64,000 nt of DNA from positions 3,591,501 to 3,655,500 of the forward strand of contig NZ_JAAVJL010000001.1 of the NCBI RefSeq assembly GCF_012863495.1, written 5' to 3'. The translations under genes were made by a program, and so were the position numbers. A model generated the notes under the pieces. The model did not search any database and was not told the origin of the DNA. It was given only the letters and a program-made list of their open reading frames with translations. Position 1 is the first letter of the stretch, and each line of letters begins with the position of its first letter. Below, piece by piece: positions 31,634 to 39,945 of this stretch. Source of the stretch: Pseudanabaena yagii GIHE-NHR1. Lineage in GTDB: Bacteria > Cyanobacteriota > Cyanobacteriia > Pseudanabaenales > Pseudanabaenaceae.

Positions 31634-32754
31634 TATAGAGCCAATATTTTGGCTACCAGTGCCAGACTTTCCTCAAAAAGCACCTCTCGCCCCCAGCGCT
31701 GTAACTGTTGACCGAGCAGGGTATCAGCACTTTGATCGGATAAAGGTGATACCTGATGCACACGATAGTTCTGTGCGCCACCACCAGCTTCCATCCGCAT
31801 ACAGCCTGTGGACTCAGAGCAGAAAACATTACAAGCATCAGTATTTTGATTAGAAGCAGTTAAGCGCAAACCAATCAAATCACCAATTACTTCTCCGGGA
31901 TCACCAACGGGGATCGCTGCGAGTTCAGCTTTGATTCGGAGATCGTGTCGTCCCTCAAAAATAATATGCTGAATGTCATAATCGCCACCTTCACTGGTGC
32001 GTTCGACTGGTTCCCATTCCAAACGGCTAGCGATCCAGCCTAAAAACATCAGGGCTTGGGTACTATTACCGCGTTCATAGTCAATGGTAATTCCATCGAT
32101 TTCCCAAACGGCAGCACGGCGATCGGGTTGGTCAAAGGCCTGAGCCGTGAGTTCTTGCCAAGGAGCTAGCCTTTGCCAGTTGAGATCGGCAATTTGGGTG
32201 CTAGCTTGGATCATTGCTTTGACCTTTAGCAAGTCTGCTTCAGAATTACTAAAAGTTGCCGAGTCCATAATTAAGCGATCGCTTAAATTGACCAGCTTCT
32301 CAAACATTCTGGTATTGGGAGCAGGGCTATCTTTCCACCAGAGAAATACAGGCAAATCGGGGATCAGCAATTCTGGAAGAATACTATGTACCCGCTCAAA
32401 GGAAGTCTTTGCTCCAGAGAGTGTGATGTATTCTCCACAAATTAAGGAGCTACGGCTTTTTTGAATTGGGCAGTAAGCTGCTACCTGTGCAGATATACCT
32501 TGATCCTCACCCTCAAGGGTGACCAGATCAATGACTCGACAGGGACTTTGAGAAGCGATCGATTCTACCGAAGCAATCCGTGATGCTGCACCAATAGTTT
32601 CTGGTTCATATACCAATAGGTTAAAGGTGGTGGCACGAGCCGCAGAGTTCTCACCATAGGACTGCCAGATTTTGCTTAGCTCTGCTTCGACTTGGGATAC
32701 CGAGACATCTTTGGGAGCTTGCAAAGATACGACGGGAGTTGCTTGAGTATTCAT
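31633..32754 (-). CDS. opcA: Glucose-6-phosphate dehydrogenase assembly protein OpcA
   Basis: A 373-residue OpcA protein, the allosteric partner of Zwf in cyanobacteria, which promotes its active oligomer and links the oxidative pentose phosphate pathway to redox state. Its place directly behind zwf (122-bp gap, same strand) is the usual cyanobacterial arrangement. Recognisable stretches are ARATTFNLLVYEPET, SRSSLICGEYITLSG, PELLIPDLPVFLWWKDSP and DRLIMDSATFS. Cysteines near the C-terminus (DACNVFCSESTGC) might take part in redox control, which is inference. The gap to zwf contains two further inverted repeats (32794-32831 and 32840-32874). Confidence 0.93.
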   Translation of the reverse strand: MNTQATPVVSLQAPKDVSVSQVEAELSKIWQSYGENSAARATTFNLLVYEPETIGAASRIASVESIASQSPCRVIDLVTLEGEDQGISAQVAAYCPIQKSRSSLICGEYITLSGAKTSFERVHSILPELLIPDLPVFLWWKDSPAPNTRMFEKLVNLSDRLIMDSATFSNSEADLLKVKAMIQASTQIADLNWQRLAPWQELTAQAFDQPDRRAAVWEIDGITIDYERGNSTQALMFLGWIASRLEWEPVERTSEGGDYDIQHIIFEGRHDLRIKAELAAIPVGDPGEVIGDLIGLRLTASNQNTDACNVFCSESTGCMRMEAGGGAQNYRVHQVSPLSDQSADTLLGQQLQRWGREVLFEESLALVAKILAL

Positions 32755-32793
32755 AGGGAAAAGTTAAATCTAAATCAACACCGTTTACCTTGA

Positions 32794-32874
32794 GTTTTAG
32801 AGATTCGGGCGTATTCCAAATCTCTAAAACTTTATTTGTCATTAAATAAATTGGCTCAGCCAATTTATTTAATG
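32794..32874. repeat. Two inverted repeats between zwf and opcA
   Basis: GTTTTAGAGATT/AATCTCTAAAAC (32794-32831) with a 14-base loop and CATTAAATAAATTGGCT/AGCCAATTTATTTAATG (32840-32874) with almost no loop. They lie in the 122-bp zwf-opcA gap, so they could lower read-through or stabilise one of the two mRNAs. Confidence 0.65.
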
Positions 32875-32876
32875 TT

Positions 32877-34406
32877 TTATAGCCGTCGCCACTGTCGCCC
32901 ATCACGCTCGATTAGCTGTTCCGATTCTGTTGGTCCCCAAGTACCTGCCTCATATTGGGGAACTAAGCTGGGATCACTAGGTTGCTCCCAAGCGGTAAGC
33001 GCAGGTGTTACTACTTTCCAAGCAGCTTCAACTTCGTCGCCGCGTGTAAATAGGGTTTGATCGCCTAACATACAGTCTAGCAACAGGCGATCGTAAGCAT
33101 CGGAGCCTTCGATACCAAAGGTCTTGCCATAGCCGAAGTCCATTTCTACGGAACGCGATCGCAGATCAGCCCCCGGCATCTTAGCCTCAAATTTTAAGGC
33201 GATCCCCTCATTAGGTTGAATCCTCAGCGTTAGTACATTGGGAGAAACCTGCTTAGCTGCTGACTGAAATAGTAAATAGGGGACATCACGAAACTGAATC
33301 GCAATTTCACTGACTTTTTTCGGCATCCGTTTACCAGTTCGCAAATAGAAAGGCACACCTTGCCAGCGCCAATTATTGACTTCAAATTTCATGGCAACAT
33401 AGGTGGGCACAAGGGATTCAGGATTAACATTCGGTTCATCGCGATAGCCCTGTACCTGCTTTCCTTTCATCCAGCCTGCACTATATTGGGCGCGTACACA
33501 CGATCGCTCTAATTTGCGAGTATCGGCGAGACGAGTTGCTTGAATCACCTTTACCTTTTCATTTCGCAATGAATCGGCATCCATCGAGTTAGGCGGCTCC
33601 ATCGCAGTTAAACAGAAAAGCTGCATTAAATGGTTTTGCAGCATATCTCTGAGTGCCCCAGAGTTTTCGTAATAGCCCGCCCGATCTTCCACACCAACAG
33701 TCTCGGCAACTGTAATTTGCACATGATCGATAAATTGTCGATTCCACAATGGCTCAAAAATGGCATTGGCAAAGCGCAAAACCAAAAGATTCTGAACCGT
33801 TTCTTTGCCTAGATAATGGTCAATTCGATAGATCTGCTTTTCATCACAAGCTTTCTGCACAACGCGGTTGAGATCTTGACAGGAAGATAAATCTCTGCCA
33901 AAAGGCTTCTCAATGACCACGCGAGTTTTCTGGGCATTTTTGATCATTCCCGCTTGCCCTAACTTCTCGATCGCATCGGTGAAGTAATTAGGCGAAACTG
34001 CTAAATAAAAGACTCGATTACCGCGAGTGCCTCTTTCTTTATCAATCTCTCCCAACAATTCATCGAGCTTACGATAATCATCAAGATTGCTCATATCCAG
34101 CGATTGATAGTACAAGCCTTCAGCAAAATCTTGCCAAATGGCTTCTGCCCCAACGCCTACTGAGAACTTTTCTATACCCTCGCGCATTTGCTCACGAAAA
34201 TAATCATGACTCCAAGGTCTTCGTGCCACGCCAACGATGGTCAGTTCAGGTGGCAGCCGACGCTGCTGTTTGAGATGGTAGATTGCTGGAACAAGCTTTC
34301 GGATGGTTAAATCGCCTGACGCGCCGAAGATCACAAGGATCAATGGTTCAGGGGTTCTTTCTTGCTGTAAACCAACCCGTAAGGGATTTTCGAGTATTTG
34401 TACCAC
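32877..34406 (-). CDS. zwf: Glucose-6-phosphate 1-dehydrogenase
   Basis: A 509-residue enzyme, first step of the oxidative pentose phosphate pathway, giving NADPH in the dark. NADP-binding motif [18 protein letters not shown] (about residues 28-45), substrate motif [14 protein letters not shown] (about 200), and [12 protein letters not shown]. The start codon is GTG at 34404-34406. The following opcA gene encodes its activator. The pair is bracketed by inverted copies of a small repeat (31424-31558 and 34535-34669). Confidence 0.97.
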   Translation of the reverse strand: MVQILENPLRVGLQQERTPEPLILVIFGASGDLTIRKLVPAIYHLKQQRRLPPELTIVGVARRPWSHDYFREQMREGIEKFSVGVGAEAIWQDFAEGLYYQSLDMSNLDDYRKLDELLGEIDKERGTRGNRVFYLAVSPNYFTDAIEKLGQAGMIKNAQKTRVVIEKPFGRDLSSCQDLNRVVQKACDEKQIYRIDHYLGKETVQNLLVLRFANAIFEPLWNRQFIDHVQITVAETVGVEDRAGYYENSGALRDMLQNHLMQLFCLTAMEPPNSMDADSLRNEKVKVIQATRLADTRKLERSCVRAQYSAGWMKGKQVQGYRDEPNVNPESLVPTYVAMKFEVNNWRWQGVPFYLRTGKRMPKKVSEIAIQFRDVPYLLFQSAAKQVSPNVLTLRIQPNEGIALKFEAKMPGADLRSRSVEMDFGYGKTFGIEGSDAYDRLLLDCMLGDQTLFTRGDEVEAAWKVVTPALTAWEQPSDPSLVPQYEAGTWGPTESEQLIERDGRQWRRL

Positions 34407-34494
34407 AGGCTCGGTTGTTGAACGCTAGCTAGATTCTAGCCAATACATCTAGTGTTCGAGAGATATCGTATGTTTTCCTTTAGGATCGCTGCTA

Positions 34495-34521
34495 AAAAAG
34501 CCCCGCATTGCGGGGCTTTTT
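34495..34521. terminator. Hairpin between mscS and zwf
   Basis: AAAAAGCCCCGC, loop ATT, GCGGGGCTTTTT: a standard 12-bp terminator in either orientation. Given gene order it should end the minus-strand mscS transcript. Confidence 0.75.
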
Positions 34522-34534
34522 GGTTCTTAACGCG

Positions 34535-34669
34535 AGTTCGGGATAATTTGAAATGGGCTTTGAGAGAGGATTTGCGTTGCAAATCCTCTCTCAAAGCCCA
34601 AAAGTAAAAGCCTTGCGTAGCAAGGCTTTTACTTTTGGGCTTTTAAAATTTGACAGCTTAACCCGAACT
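34535..34669. repeat. AGTTCGGG-type small element, copy 2 (inverted)
   Basis: Reverse complement of copy 1 with about the same length (135 bp). Ends AGTTCGGGATAATTTG and TTAACCCGAACT. Its hairpins have triloops GTT and GTA; several stem differences from copy 1 are changed on both arms, so pairing is kept (for instance GACT...AGTC against CCC...GGG next to the first stem). Confidence 0.85.
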
Positions 34670-34677
34670 GAGGTTTC

Positions 34678-35493
34678 TTAAGATTGGCGGATTTGGAAAT
34701 GTTGTTTAGGAGTGGGGAAGCCTGACTCACTAAAGCTTTCGCGGATGACACGATTGGTGTCATAGTAAACTTGCCAATAGTGGGTGTTGTTGCAGAATGG
34801 ACGTACTGCTAATTCGGGACCCATCGCAGTGAAGTTGAGGATCTCAATTACAGGGGCAGGATTGCTAATTACGTTAGGAATATTGACAATTCTTTCTTGG
34901 ATAACACGTATCGCTTCACTAGGATTAACTGAGTGATCTAGCTGTACCTTGATATCGACGCGGCGGTAGTCATTAGCCGAAAAGTTTTGAATATTTTCAG
35001 AGAAAAGTTTGTTGTTGCCGATGATCGTGCGGACATTATCGGAAGTGTTGATGATAGTAACAAATAGACCAATCTCGACAACAGTGCCTGTGATACCTGC
35101 GGCGGAAATGAAATCGCCAACTTGGAAGGGGCGAAGGATAATCAGGAATGCACCTGCGGCAAAATTAGCGAGCAATCCACTCCATGCGGCTCCGATCGCT
35201 ACACCAGCTGCCGCTAACAGTGCGGCAAAGGAGGTGGTTTCAACACCGAAGTAACCAAGAATGGCAACTACTAAAATGATATTTAACAGCACCGCAAGAC
35301 TGGAGTTGAGGTAGCTGATCAATGTGGGATCGATCCTCTGAGTTTTAAGGGTGCGTGAGGTGATGTTGATCGAAATATCAATGAGTTTGCGCCCAATAAA
35401 CCAGAGGATGATCGCGGCAATGACTTTAAATGCTGCACCAGCCAGCAGGTTTAAATTTGTGGAGAGAACATTTTGAAGTGTCGTTGGATCCAT
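34678..35493 (-). CDS. mscS: Small-conductance mechanosensitive channel
   Basis: A 271-residue MscS-family channel that opens on membrane tension to release solutes after osmotic downshock. Three membrane segments: about residues 15-38, 60-85 and 90-115; the third is rich in Gly and Ala (AALLAAAGVAIGAAWSGLLANF), as in the MscS pore helix, followed by RPFQVGDFISAAGITGTVVEI. The frame extends to 35586, but that part crosses a perfect 34-bp palindrome (35535-35568) and does not match the family; ATG at 35491-35493 with AGGAG upstream is preferred. MscL lies 1 kb away on the other strand. Confidence 0.9.
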   Translation of the reverse strand: MDPTTLQNVLSTNLNLLAGAAFKVIAAIILWFIGRKLIDISINITSRTLKTQRIDPTLISYLNSSLAVLLNIILVVAILGYFGVETTSFAALLAAAGVAIGAAWSGLLANFAAGAFLIILRPFQVGDFISAAGITGTVVEIGLFVTIINTSDNVRTIIGNNKLFSENIQNFSANDYRRVDIKVQLDHSVNPSEAIRVIQERIVNIPNVISNPAPVIEILNFTAMGPELAVRPFCNNTHYWQVYYDTNRVIRESFSESGFPTPKQHFQIRQS

Positions 35494-35997
35494 TACGGTA
35501 AAGAAATACTCCTGTTGATTGAGATAGTTATACCGATTCACAAAAGAGTGATCACTCTTTTGTGAATCAGAAATCAGACCCAGCAAGGGTTATAAAGCAA
35601 AAAACAGCTAAGCTGTTTTTTGCTTTGGTATTAGCATTACTAACGATGGCATGATTTTAAAGGTTAGGCTAAGCATCACTTGGGACTGCTCAGCCTAACC
35701 TTAAAATCAAATTCAAACTGCCAAGGTAGCTTAATAAAACTAATGAGAAACATAGATGTCAATATTCACTGACATCGACATCTATAGATTTTGAACGATG
35801 CTTGGAAAAATGATACAGAGTTTATGAGTTTATTAATATCTATCAAGTAGCTAGGCTAAAAAATATGGCACACGTGCAGCGTGTGCCATATTTTTTAGCC
35901 TTAAAATACCCATCAGAGAGATGTTAAGAACGCGCAGTAAAATAAGTTTGTAGAGTGGCTTTGCCACTCTACAAACAATCTGAGTAAGGGTACATCT
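35494..35997. other. Palindrome-rich intergenic region
   Basis: A 504-bp gap between divergent genes, with five inverted repeats: a perfect 34-bp palindrome (35535-35568), a 15-bp stem with triloop TAA (35594-35626), an imperfect long one with GGTTAGGCT/AGCCTAACC (35653-35708), the GGCACACG hairpin (35854-35900) preceded by AAGTAGCTAG, and a 14-bp stem with triloop TTT (35946-35976). No gene seen. Confidence 0.75.
35854..35900. repeat. GCGCACGC hairpin family, diverged copy
   Basis: 21-bp perfect stem GGCTAAAAAATATGGCACAC plus G, with a 5-base loop, preceded by AAGTAGCTAG. Compared with the copies at 4242, 6300 and 55356 the two arms have changed together, so pairing is preserved. Confidence 0.7.
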
Positions 35998-36414
35998 ATG
36001 AGTCGTTATCCTAAGCGCGATCGCCAAATTGAAACTCCAGAGCAAATATCTCGTGATTCTACTAAGGAAAGAATTGAGATGTTTTTTTGCTTGATGCCTG
36101 TATTTGGGCTGATCCCCTCAGCGATCGCTTTGGTGCGGCAGAGGACTAGTCGCAAGGTGCGTGATGTCAGCCAAGTAGCGATCGCTTTGATGGTAACTTG
36201 GGCGATCGCCTATAGTGCGATGGGTGGTGTACCCAGTGATGGGCAGTCAATTCAAGTGACAACGGAATTACTCAAAGCAACCTTAAGCTCAGGATATTTT
36301 GCGGCTTGTATGTATTTGATGTATCGGCTATATCGGCATCAAGTAATCGCCTTACCTTGGAATAAGAGTAATGAAGTGCGATCAGCAAAACGTGCTCAAA
36401 AGCATGATAATTAA
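35998..36414 (+). CDS. Conserved cyanobacterial membrane protein, hypothetical
   Basis: A 138-residue protein with a charged N-terminus (RYPKRDRQIETPEQ), then three hydrophobic segments: about residues 28-46 (FFCLMPVFGLIPSAIALV), 58-76 and 95-113. The C-terminus is basic. It resembles small membrane proteins seen only in cyanobacteria, without known function. Three HIP1-like sites lie in its DNA, so it looks native. It lies just upstream of mscL, with a perfect inverted repeat (36438-36476) between them. Confidence 0.7.
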   Translation: MSRYPKRDRQIETPEQISRDSTKERIEMFFCLMPVFGLIPSAIALVRQRTSRKVRDVSQVAIALMVTWAIAYSAMGGVPSDGQSIQVTTELLKATLSSGYFAACMYLMYRLYRHQVIALPWNKSNEVRSAKRAQKHDN

Positions 36415-36437
36415 AACCTGTTTTCATCGTCCTTGAC

Positions 36438-36476
36438 GCAATCTCCAAAGTTGGCAAAGTCAACTTTGGAGATTGC
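36438..36476. terminator. Hairpin upstream of mscL
   Basis: 16-bp perfect stem GCAATCTCCAAAGTTG against its inverse, 7-base loop. No T-run, so it may be an mRNA-stability element and not a terminator. Confidence 0.5.
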
Positions 36477-36506
36477 TGATTACATCAAATTTAGGAGAAA
36501 CATGCT

Positions 36507-36932
36507 ATGGCTTTGCAAAATGGGAAACGAGCTGCTGGTGGCTTTATTAAAGACTTTCAAGCATTTATTTTGAAAGGTAATGTGATTGACTTGGCAGTTG
36601 CCGTGATTATCGGTGGTGCTTTTGGCAAAATTGTTACCTCTTTAATTGAGGACATCATCACCCCTCTGCTTTTAAATCCAGCCCTCAAAGCTGCCAATGT
36701 TCAGGATTTAGCCAAGTTGCAAATCAATGGCATCAAATATGGTGTATTTATTGCCGCTGTGATCAATTTTCTCGTCATTGCCTTTGTGATCTTCTTGATC
36801 ATCCGCTCCTTTGAAGCCGCAAAGCGTAAAGAACAACGAGAAGAGGCTGCTGCACCTGAAATCAAGCCTGATCCCCAAGAACGTTTGACTTTAGCGGTTG
36901 AACGCTTAGCGGAAGTGATGGAATCCAAATAG
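36507..36932 (+). CDS. mscL: Large-conductance mechanosensitive channel
   Basis: A 141-residue MscL, the emergency valve against lysis. The N-terminal helix and first membrane segment (FIKDFQAFILKGNVIDLAVA, VIIGGAFGKIVTSLIEDIITP) match the family closely, followed by the second membrane segment (VFIAAVINFLVIAFVIFLII) and a C-terminal charged helix. Length is typical. The ribosome binding site AGGAG lies 9 bases before the ATG. An imperfect hairpin (about 36932-36967, AGGTGGTTGCT/AGCAATCACCT) follows. Confidence 0.96.
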   Translation: MALQNGKRAAGGFIKDFQAFILKGNVIDLAVAVIIGGAFGKIVTSLIEDIITPLLLNPALKAANVQDLAKLQINGIKYGVFIAAVINFLVIAFVIFLIIRSFEAAKRKEQREEAAAPEIKPDPQERLTLAVERLAEVMESK

Positions 36933-37002
36933 AATGTTAGGTGGTTGCTCAGCAATCACCTACATTCTATTTGGAAATATCTTTCTAGACTGATCGCCCA
37001 TT

Positions 37003-38019
37003 ATGCCATTTAGACAATTCACGTATAAATTTCGCCATGCGGCACTTGGATCTCTGATTACTTTAGGAATTGCGATTGGTATTAATGCTTGCGTGAGTCC
37101 GAATAACGACAAAAAGCCTGAAGAAACTAAGTCCCCCGTACCGATGTTTTTGTTCATTCAGGCTTCTCCTGATGGCAAGACAATTGAGGGAATTGTACCG
37201 TCGGATCTCGTAGAACAGCTAGGCAGTTTAGATCGGGTAATTCAATCGATCCCAGTCGGTAGCAAGTTTTCTTTGGTGCAGTTTGGTAAGCCTCTAGGGA
37301 TGTTTCAAGTTAGTGCGGTGCGTGGTTCCGATGCCTTTGGCGCGATCGCTAGTTTTAAAGTGCAGGAGCCGAATCCTAATGATAAAAATCAACCAGCTAA
37401 GGGCTTTGATCCCACTGTATTAAAGCAGTCAAATTTAACGATTGTGGCAAGCGATCGCCTCGTTACGAAAGAAGATCGCACTTATTTCTTTAACTGCCCC
37501 AGCAAAATTCAACCCCTTGTATTAGATAAGTCTCGCAATTTATTTTTAAAACTGGGAGCAAATCAAGCGGCAACTTCGCAGGTGGCGATCGCTTCCCTCG
37601 TATGTGTGGATATTGACGGCGATAATCAACCTGAAATCATTGCAGGTTTGCGCCTCGATAACTCACAACGTCCAACAGGCTTTGATCCCCAAGTTTGGAA
37701 AGATTTTTTATCGCGCCCTGCCCTTGAGCGCCAAGAGTACAGCATGTTAGTGATGCTCCGAAAATCAGGCAATGATTGGAATGCGGAACCAATTTTGACC
37801 CATACGCGGGCGCTCTCCTATATTAATGACAGTGTGAGTAGTTATGCGCTCTATGGTATTCAGGAAATTAATGGCGATCGCTATCCTGAGCTTGTTGTCC
37901 AAGAAATTGGCTTAAATTCCCTTGATGTGCGCGTACTCACACCTAATATTGATGCACAGGGTAAATGGCAATGGCGTAGTTATTACCAAAATCAAAAATC
38001 ACTAAATATTGTGCAATAA
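37003..38019 (+). CDS. Putative lipoprotein, hypothetical
   Basis: A 338-residue protein with a lipoprotein-type start: basic residues, a hydrophobic stretch (ALGSLITLGIAIGI) and Cys in GINAC (residue 30), then PNNDKKPEETKSP. The mature part is soluble. The later section (VCVDIDGDNQPEIIAGLRL; ALYGIQEINGDRYPELVVQE) has two Asp-rich repeats of the FG-GAP/integrin-like, calcium-binding type. I do not recognise a family. It is probably anchored outside the plasma membrane. It ends at a perfect 18-bp triloop hairpin. Confidence 0.7.
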   Translation: MPFRQFTYKFRHAALGSLITLGIAIGINACVSPNNDKKPEETKSPVPMFLFIQASPDGKTIEGIVPSDLVEQLGSLDRVIQSIPVGSKFSLVQFGKPLGMFQVSAVRGSDAFGAIASFKVQEPNPNDKNQPAKGFDPTVLKQSNLTIVASDRLVTKEDRTYFFNCPSKIQPLVLDKSRNLFLKLGANQAATSQVAIASLVCVDIDGDNQPEIIAGLRLDNSQRPTGFDPQVWKDFLSRPALERQEYSMLVMLRKSGNDWNAEPILTHTRALSYINDSVSSYALYGIQEINGDRYPELVVQEIGLNSLDVRVLTPNIDAQGKWQWRSYYQNQKSLNIVQ

Positions 38020-38052
38020 GAAAAACAGCACTTTGTGCTGTTTTTCTTATTG
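38014..38052. terminator. Terminator hairpin
   Basis: 18-bp perfect stem (38014-38031 with 38035-38052), triloop TTT. The 5' arm begins inside the last codons of the lipoprotein gene. Confidence 0.82.
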
Positions 38053-38097
38053 AGTTAAGCCCATCGCGCTATACAGTAAAAAGAAAATCGTTTTGTT

Positions 38098-39339
38098 ATG
38101 CCTTTAGAAAATTCCCTTGCGTACCCCACCCTCTTCAAACAGGTACGCATTCTTGATGCAGCTTCCGTAACCACTGAGAAATTTGCTGATGTATTCATAG
38201 ATGGCGATCGCCAAATTCATCTAAACGTTGATGCTAACCAAATTCCTGAAAATACCAATGTTGATGAGCGATCGGGGCTAATTTTAGGAACTGGGGTGAT
38301 CGATCTGTACAGTACTAGTGGTGAACCGGGGCATGAATCGCGAGAAACCATTGCCGAATTAGTCCAAGCCGCCCAAAATGGTGGGTTTAGCACTGTAGGA
38401 ATTTTGCCCAATACCCAACCAGCGATCGATGATATTGCAGCACTCGAATTTTGGCGCAATGTGCAGCAGAAATATGGCGATCGCCTGCAACCTTGGGGGG
38501 CAATTACCAAAGGTTTAGAGGGCAAACAACTGACGGACATGGCGGAACTTGCAGAATCCGTGATTGGCTTTACCGATAGCAAACCGATCGCTAATCTCCT
38601 GTTAGTGCGCCGAGCGATGGAATATCTCAAACCATTGGGCAAGCCAATCGCCCTCTTTCCGCAAAATCCTGATCTTGCTGGTAGTGGGGTAATCCGCGAG
38701 GGCAAATGGTCTTTGCAATATGGGATGACAGGCTATCCCGCCGCCGCCGAAACCTCATCCCTTGCGGCACTCATCGAACTAGTCCGACTCACTAAAGCCC
38801 CGACTCATTTCATGCGAATTTCTACAGCACAGAGCGTAGAACTAATCGCCCAAGCCAAAAACAGTGGATTACCCGTAACCGCTAGTACAACTTGGCTACA
38901 TCTCTGCCACTGCGATCGCGATTTAGAAAGTTACGACCCAAATTTGCGCTTGATGCCTCCCCTTGGTAGCGAAGGCGATCGCCTTGCGCTCATTGCAGGC
39001 ATTCGTTCTGGAGCCATCGATGCGATCGCGATCGATCATACCCCCTGCGCCTATGAGGAAAAAGTGGTTCCCTTTGAGGTAGCTCCCGTCGGTGCGATCG
39101 GCTTGGAATTTGCGATTCCTGTACTTTGGCAAAACCTAGTGACTACAGGATTATTAACGGCAAGCGAATTATGGAAAGCTCTAAGTATTAATCCTGCCAA
39201 AATTCTTGGACTCACTCAACCTCAACTCGCAACTCTATTCGATCCAAACTTGGAATGGCTAGTTGATGCAAAAGCGATCGCCTCGCCATCAAAAAATAGT
39301 AGTTACATCGGGCGATCGCTAATCGGCAAAGTACTTTAA
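38098..39339 (+). CDS. pyrC: Dihydroorotase-like protein, metal ligands apparently missing
   Basis: A 413-residue amidohydrolase of the dihydroorotase family (third step of pyrimidine synthesis). The family frame is clear: LGTGVIDLYSTSGEPGHESR, STVGILPNTQPAIDD, and near the end MPPLGSEGDRLAL and IDAIAIDHTPCAYEEKVVPF. However, the first metal motif reads DLYSTS where active enzymes have DxHxH, and the TPHHL-type segment is TWLHLCHCD. It may therefore be a non-catalytic subunit like the PyrC' that pairs with PyrB in some bacteria, or a cyanobacterial variant. The late DHTPC Asp remains. Length and HIP1 content are native. Confidence 0.8.
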   Translation: MPLENSLAYPTLFKQVRILDAASVTTEKFADVFIDGDRQIHLNVDANQIPENTNVDERSGLILGTGVIDLYSTSGEPGHESRETIAELVQAAQNGGFSTVGILPNTQPAIDDIAALEFWRNVQQKYGDRLQPWGAITKGLEGKQLTDMAELAESVIGFTDSKPIANLLLVRRAMEYLKPLGKPIALFPQNPDLAGSGVIREGKWSLQYGMTGYPAAAETSSLAALIELVRLTKAPTHFMRISTAQSVELIAQAKNSGLPVTASTTWLHLCHCDRDLESYDPNLRLMPPLGSEGDRLALIAGIRSGAIDAIAIDHTPCAYEEKVVPFEVAPVGAIGLEFAIPVLWQNLVTTGLLTASELWKALSINPAKILGLTQPQLATLFDPNLEWLVDAKAIASPSKNSSYIGRSLIGKVL

Positions 39340-39442
39340 CCCCCAAATAGTGAAAGGTTGGTGTTTTAGAAAGCATTTAAGAAAGCAAGAGCGCACCAAA
39401 ACAGGTATGAATACTGATGAAGTCTAGTATCAGCCAGCCAAA

Positions 39443-39491
39443 ATGCGCCAGCCCTATAATACCGATTTATCCAATGAAGAGTGGGAAATAA
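39443..39491 (+). pseudogene. IS5-family transposase remnant (N-terminus)
   Basis: ATG at 39443 opens MRQPYNTDLSNEEWEI, the standard beginning of IS5-family transposases (with DLSDEEWE). It is cut after 16 codons by the left end of the IS1-family element at 39492. The rest of the gene is not found on the other side, so a further rearrangement took place. Confidence 0.65.
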
Positions 39492-39748
39492 GGTAGTGTG
39501 TCAGATTTGTTGTAAAGTATCTGACTGAAATACGCAATAGGCTAAGGAAAAAGCATGGTATTAGAAGCAGTCGAATGTCCAACCTGTGGAGGAATAGATA
39601 TCCATAGACATGGACAAAGTGCCACAGGCAAGAAAAGATACATTTGTTGTAACGAAGACTGTACTCGCAAGACATTTATCCTCGATTACACCTTGTATCT
39701 AGGAGGAAAGTTAAAGGATAAAATCTTTACTCAAATCCGAAAAAGCAA

Positions 39749-39945
39749 AAGCAGAGATAAACTCGAACAGCCCCTAGGGACACTAAGCCCGTTTTGTAGA
39801 TAGAGTCGTCTCTGCTTAAACAGTGGAAACAGTAAAGACTGGACAGTATCAGAGGTCGCCCCATGGGTAAACCTGCATTCACAAGGATAGTTAAACTCCA
39901 CTAATTGCTTTACTCGAAACTCTAGCAAGAAGCAAGGAAAACACT
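39749..39945 (+). ncRNA. Candidate bridge RNA of the IS110-family element
   Basis: In the left end a 9-bp perfect stem, AAGCAGAGA (39749-39757) with TCTCTGCTT (39809-39817), encloses a 51-base loop. Its 3' side holds TTTGTAG (39793-39799), the exact complement of CTACAAA, core plus right half of the actual target (40956-40962). Downstream, GACAGTATC (39842-39850) is identical to the element's right end (40948-40956), and ACAAG (39881-39885) is complementary to CTTGT, core plus left end (39692-39696). These are the positions expected of right-target, left-donor and right-donor guides. A left-target guide is weaker (GACACT, 39779-39784, against TACACC). The structure is by eye; RNA ends are unknown. 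Confidence 0.55.
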
